64,000 bases of DNA from Sambucus nigra (Eukaryota > Streptophyta > Magnoliopsida > Dipsacales > Adoxaceae): NCBI GenBank assembly GCA_949130495.1, contig OX422210.1, positions 190,449,619 through 190,513,618 of the forward strand. Reading direction: 5' to 3'. The position numbers were made by a program, and so were the translations under genes. The notes beneath the pieces were generated by a model. The model was not told where the DNA came from. It made no database searches and worked only from the letters and a program-made list of their open reading frames with translations. Positions within the stretch are counted from its first letter, which is position 1. The number at the start of each line of letters is the position of its first letter. Of the stretch, positions 60,740 to 64,000 are shown in pieces.

Positions 60740-61042
60740 TTATTTTAGAGACGTTTCCTGCTCTAATTGGAAGGACAATCTTTCCCAAAGTACTGTGATC
60801 TTTCTCGTGAAGCCAATCAATGGAACAGTAGCCTCCTTAAGGTTGGGTATTCTCAGATCCAACTTTCTAAACAATTCTAGGTACATTACCTTGGATGAAC
60901 TGCCTTGGTCAATGAGTAACCTGTCGACATCCTTGTTGGCTATCCTGAGTGTAATGACTAGTGCGTCATGATGAGGGTTTCTCATCCCTACTAAATCTTC
61001 ATCCATGAACATAATATGCTTATTATAACCAAGGTCCTTCAT
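60740..61042 (-). pseudogene. Tat element protease region
   Basis: A 100-codon frame contains DEDLVGMRNPHHDALVIT, then VDRLLIDQGSSSKVMYLELF. This matches the gypsy protease active site, usually VD(x)GSS in the Tat lineage. The second residue after Asp is Gln where Gly or similar is typical. The frame closes near 60740, between protease and the reverse transcriptase linker. Confidence 0.7.
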
Positions 61043-61146
61043 TTGTCGATGCTTTCCTACCTGAGTCTTGGATGGGTCAATCTAAAAGGCCTGCATGACT
61101 GTCATAAGCTTCTTAACTTCCATCTAGGTTGTATTTACTTGAATTT

Positions 61147-62730
61147 ATTTGAGGTCTGATGCTCCATGGATTATTGTAAATTTGTGCCCGACATCATCCT
61201 TGAGGACATTATTGAGCCTCTGCTCGTCGATCGCTGCTGCCTTATCTTTCCTCTTCTCCAAAAACTCATTAAGCTACCGAGTTTGGGCCAACTCCTCAAG
61301 GTGATACTTGTGGGCTTTATAATGCTCCGTCTTATGATTTCCTTACTTGTGGAATGTGCACTTTAGTGCGTTATTTCATTTGGAAAGGTCTCCTCCCACC
61401 TTCTTTGGCCACTTAAAAAATGGCTTCTCTTTGATCGTTGCAAGGATATTGTATATCGGGTCCTTGAAGACTGTGTTTACAGCCTGAAATGCCTTCGAGG
61501 CATCATTTTTTCTCCCGTTCTTGGAGCCATTTTTTCCTCTATTCTTGTTCCCTTTCTTTTGTGGTTCATTTTTCTCGAGTCCTTTGCTAAATTTCCCTCG
61601 ACCATTCTCCCCTGCATTAAGATTGGTCACAGCCTCAACTTTGGCATCTTTTTTAATACGAGCCATCAAGTTGTTGATGGATTCAACCTCCTTCTTAATT
61701 AAGGATTGGTGTATGAGGCAGGAATTCGACAAACTAATTTTAAAAGATGCTATGACGACTTGTTATGAGCAATCCTCTATTTTATTGAATACTTTCCAAT
61801 AGCTCTTCACGTACTCTTTGAGGTTCTCCTGTGTCTTTTTCTTCAGACTAATCAGTGCATCCATCCTCTTCGAGTGGGAGCTGCTTGTTATGAAGAGAGT
61901 TGTAAACTGCTCAGCCAAGGATTTGAAATTTTTGATAGACCTATGAGGTAGCTTTTCAAACCACTTCTGAGAAACAACGTGCAATCTCGAAGGGAAGATT
62001 CTGCAATGAGTGCATCATTGTGACTCCATAGAGTCACAGCTTACCGGTATTGCCTGAAATGGTTAATGGGATTAGTCTTCCCACTGTAAATCTTAAACTT
62101 GGTAATCGTAAACTTCTTCAGAGCCTCTTCTTCTTCTTATTTTTCTTATATTTCCCTTGAAAAAGGGAACTTCATCTGGGTTTTAAGAGCTCTCCTAAAT
62201 ATCTTTCTCATCGATCTGGCACATCGATGAGCTGGGTGTTAGTCCATCTCCCTCTGGACCAAACTTCATATGTCATCGTTCTGCTGACCAGGACTCCTGT
62301 AATGGCAAGCTATTTGCACTCATTCAGAATGGTGATCATCTAATTGGTGCCTTTCTATTATTTTTTATCCATGCCTCGAGATTCTTCCTTGGATATGAGA
62401 CTTTATCGCCTGAGGTCTAGGAGTCTGGTTGTGGCATCGCCTCATGCTTAGAAGGAGTTCTCTCTCCATCCTTTCCAGATGCCTCTTAAGGTGAGCATTT
62501 TCATCTCGCTATTGGCGAGTATCCTCCTAATGCTCATGGAGTCTGGCCTTATAGGCATTTATTGGCCTAAATATTTGCGTGAACTTGGGTGTCCCTTGGA
62601 TTTTTTTAGAGACCTACCTCTCTTGGCGAAGTCTTGGTTTTGAATGGTGCATTTTAGACCTTACCCTTAGAGGGTTCGACTGCTATTGAATGTCTCCTGC
62701 TTGAGGAACATTAATGTTGTGATGAGGCAT
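61147..62730 (-). pseudogene. Tat element Gag
   Basis: It starts MPHHNINVPQAGD at 62730. The first 120 codons carry several TAG stops (after GDIQ, RQER, HEH and DTRQ), then RDENAHLKRHLERMEREL looks like a coiled coil. Frame 61763-61984 (FEKLPHRSIKNFKSLAEQF) has the retrotransposon gag core, and frame 61376-61732 a basic linker with GKNGSKNGRKNDASK. KCTFHK with NHKTEHY after it, near 61310-61370, is a decayed zinc-knuckle-like part. The reading ends at a TAA near 61147. Plus-strand frames at 61166-61366 and 61521-61802 are shadows. Confidence 0.75.
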
Positions 62731-62774
62731 CACTAGTTCTTGTTGGTGAAGGTTTTTACTAGAAAAATAATCAT

Positions 62775-62799
62775 TTCCCATTAGCGATGCCAATTACGG
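62775..62799 (-). other. Primer-binding-like site of the Tat element
   Basis: The minus strand reads ATTGGCATCGCTAATGGG beginning about five bases after a CATTGAGATTTTTGTCA end. Position and sequence fit the region after a Tat-type 5' LTR. The exact tRNA cannot be named with confidence. Confidence 0.45.
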
Positions 62800-64000
62800 T
62801 GACAAAAATCTCAATGCAAATAACTAATAAAGGAAAACACACATTAAGATAATAAGAACAACAATAATCACAATCACAATCAGACAACACAAGAATATAT
62901 GTGGTTCGATAAATTGCTTACGTCCATAGAGAGGTCTACTATTGTATTTAAGTAACTCTTGAGAATGTTTTTTGTCTGCCCCTATGCCTCGCGAAAGGGC
63001 TATAATATATACTCAGCTAAGAGAGAGAGAGTGTGTTGGTAACCGACACGTTGACCTAGTATCCTTTAAATATCTCATCGAAGATATTTCGGGATGTACT
63101 TGGTCATATAATTTTATCCTAACCGTCACTGAAAGCACATAAATTGGGACATGTTTCTTTTAGTTTCCATTTGGGCTTGGCCTGCTACTTTTATGGTCCT
63201 CCTCTAGAAAAGGGGTACCCACACCTATCAATGATATCACTTTCTAACCCTAGCACTTATCTACATTTGGGGGGATCCTCACGCTAAGGTCTCCAAAAAT
63301 ATTCTAAAATAATTAAAAATTAATCAATTAATGTACAAAGCAATAATAAGCATATAATAAAGAAAGCATAGAAACAAGTGGCATTCTTAACACCTTCCCC
63401 ACTCGTTACTCGGTTCCCAATCCAACACAATAAGAATCTCGAGACCAACTAGAGACTTCAAAACCTACTTTAGGATTAACCCAAAAGGGACAACCCATAC
63501 CTTTTTGTTTGTTTTTATATAAAACAAAATGGCGACTATGAATAATTGAAGAAACCTACTTTTTATGCCCGAAAGCGTCACACTTACCAAGGGGAGTGAA
63601 CCAAAACCTAAACATGGTGTCAAATCACATCTACGGTCAATAACCCGGCCTTTGGGGGATGCGGTGGAAGCGAGAGATAAGCTCTCCTCGCATCCCTATG
63701 ACAAAGTTCCCCCAGGTAAAATAGCACCATGCTCACTTGAGGCTCGCAACACCATAACTACACCCACATATCTCCCTACGCAAAGGCCCATTTAGTCGAG
63801 AAATTTAAAATGCCTGATATTGAGAAATTTTGAGGGAGTGGGCCTCCCGATGTGCATCTTCATAACTACTATCGAAACATAAGTCTGTTAAGGACTACCA
63901 AAGAAATTAGGGCCCAGATGTTTCAAAAAATCGTCAAATAGAGTTGCCTCCATTGGGTTTTATCTCTAGAGAAGTACCGAATATGAAGTTGGGAAGATGT
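62800..64000. repeat. LTR-like sequence at the right edge
   Basis: If the primer site at 62775 is right, this is the 5' LTR of the minus-strand Tat element, starting TGACAAAAATC and running off the window. Near 63380-63420 it has CACCTTCCCCACTCGTTACT, a motif also seen (altered) near 1110-1150. At 63530-63540, TGGCGACTATG on the plus strand looks like a Tat/Ogre primer site for a plus-strand element, which conflicts with the first reading. The 76-codon frame at 63565-63795 is Pro/Lys-rich and probably not coding. Confidence 0.4.

Larger units (their letters stand above)
48857..62799 (-). mobile_element. Tat-lineage gypsy element with antisense genes
   Basis: On the minus strand from right to left: primer-site-like start (62775-62799), gag, protease, reverse transcriptase, RNase H, a second RNase H, [copia C insertion], integrase. 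On the plus strand, downstream of pol, is an antisense coding region (49080-51665). Dual RNase H and an antisense ORF downstream of pol are hallmarks of the Tat lineage (Retand/Ogre-like). The 3' LTR was not found: the left side ends against the old plus-strand LTR at 48857. Gag and pol frames carry stops and frameshifts throughout. Confidence 0.8.

Overview
This window looks like a gene-poor stretch of a flowering-plant nuclear genome, probably a eudicot with abundant Tekay and SIRE elements. It is built almost entirely of nested LTR retrotransposons. The evidence is TG...CA long terminal repeats, primer-binding sites matching plant initiator tRNA-Met, short target-site duplications, and broken Gag, protease, reverse transcriptase, RNase H and integrase reading frames of the Ty3/gypsy and Ty1/copia kinds. 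I see no intact host gene, no rRNA or tRNA gene, and nothing bacterial. Almost every open frame is a fragment or chance.

Layout. 1-1600 is decayed sequence with Tat/Ogre-like LTR motifs. 1601-8953 is one old gypsy LTR (minus), split by a pol-less copia element (2856-7614, plus, target duplication GACAC). 8954-12832 is degenerate gypsy interior split by a solo LTR (10123-12610, minus). 12833-48856 is an old plus-strand Tekay-type gypsy element. Its 5' LTR was opened at a TA tract by about 6.8 kb of foreign DNA carrying pieces of cellular genes (14982-32547). That segment was then hit by the youngest element here, a full-length Tekay chromovirus (17532-28266, minus). The interior of the old element was hit by a SIRE-type copia element (35815-44286, minus, target duplication ATATT). 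48857-62799 is a minus-strand Tat-lineage element with two RNase H domains and genes on the opposite strand. It is split by a second pol-less SIRE relative (53720-58582, target duplication CCACT). 62800-64000 is LTR-like.

How the pieces relate. The SIRE-type copia at 35815-44286 encodes gag and pol, though broken. The two shorter relatives keep LTRs, leader, a gag tail and the 3' noncoding region but lack pol, so they fit elements mobilised in trans. The full-length Tekay element has LTRs of equal length (2938 bp each) and about 2% divergence over the part I aligned, yet it carries nine in-frame stops, eight of them TAG. Nothing here can move autonomously.

Most worth a second look: palindromic TCGTTCGAACGA-like clusters found in LTRs of at least five different elements, both copia and gypsy; a copia LTR that has absorbed its own primer-binding site; the gene-fragment segment, which includes a degenerate PHD-finger piece resembling IDM1-type chromatin proteins; and the spliced-looking antisense genes of the Tat element.
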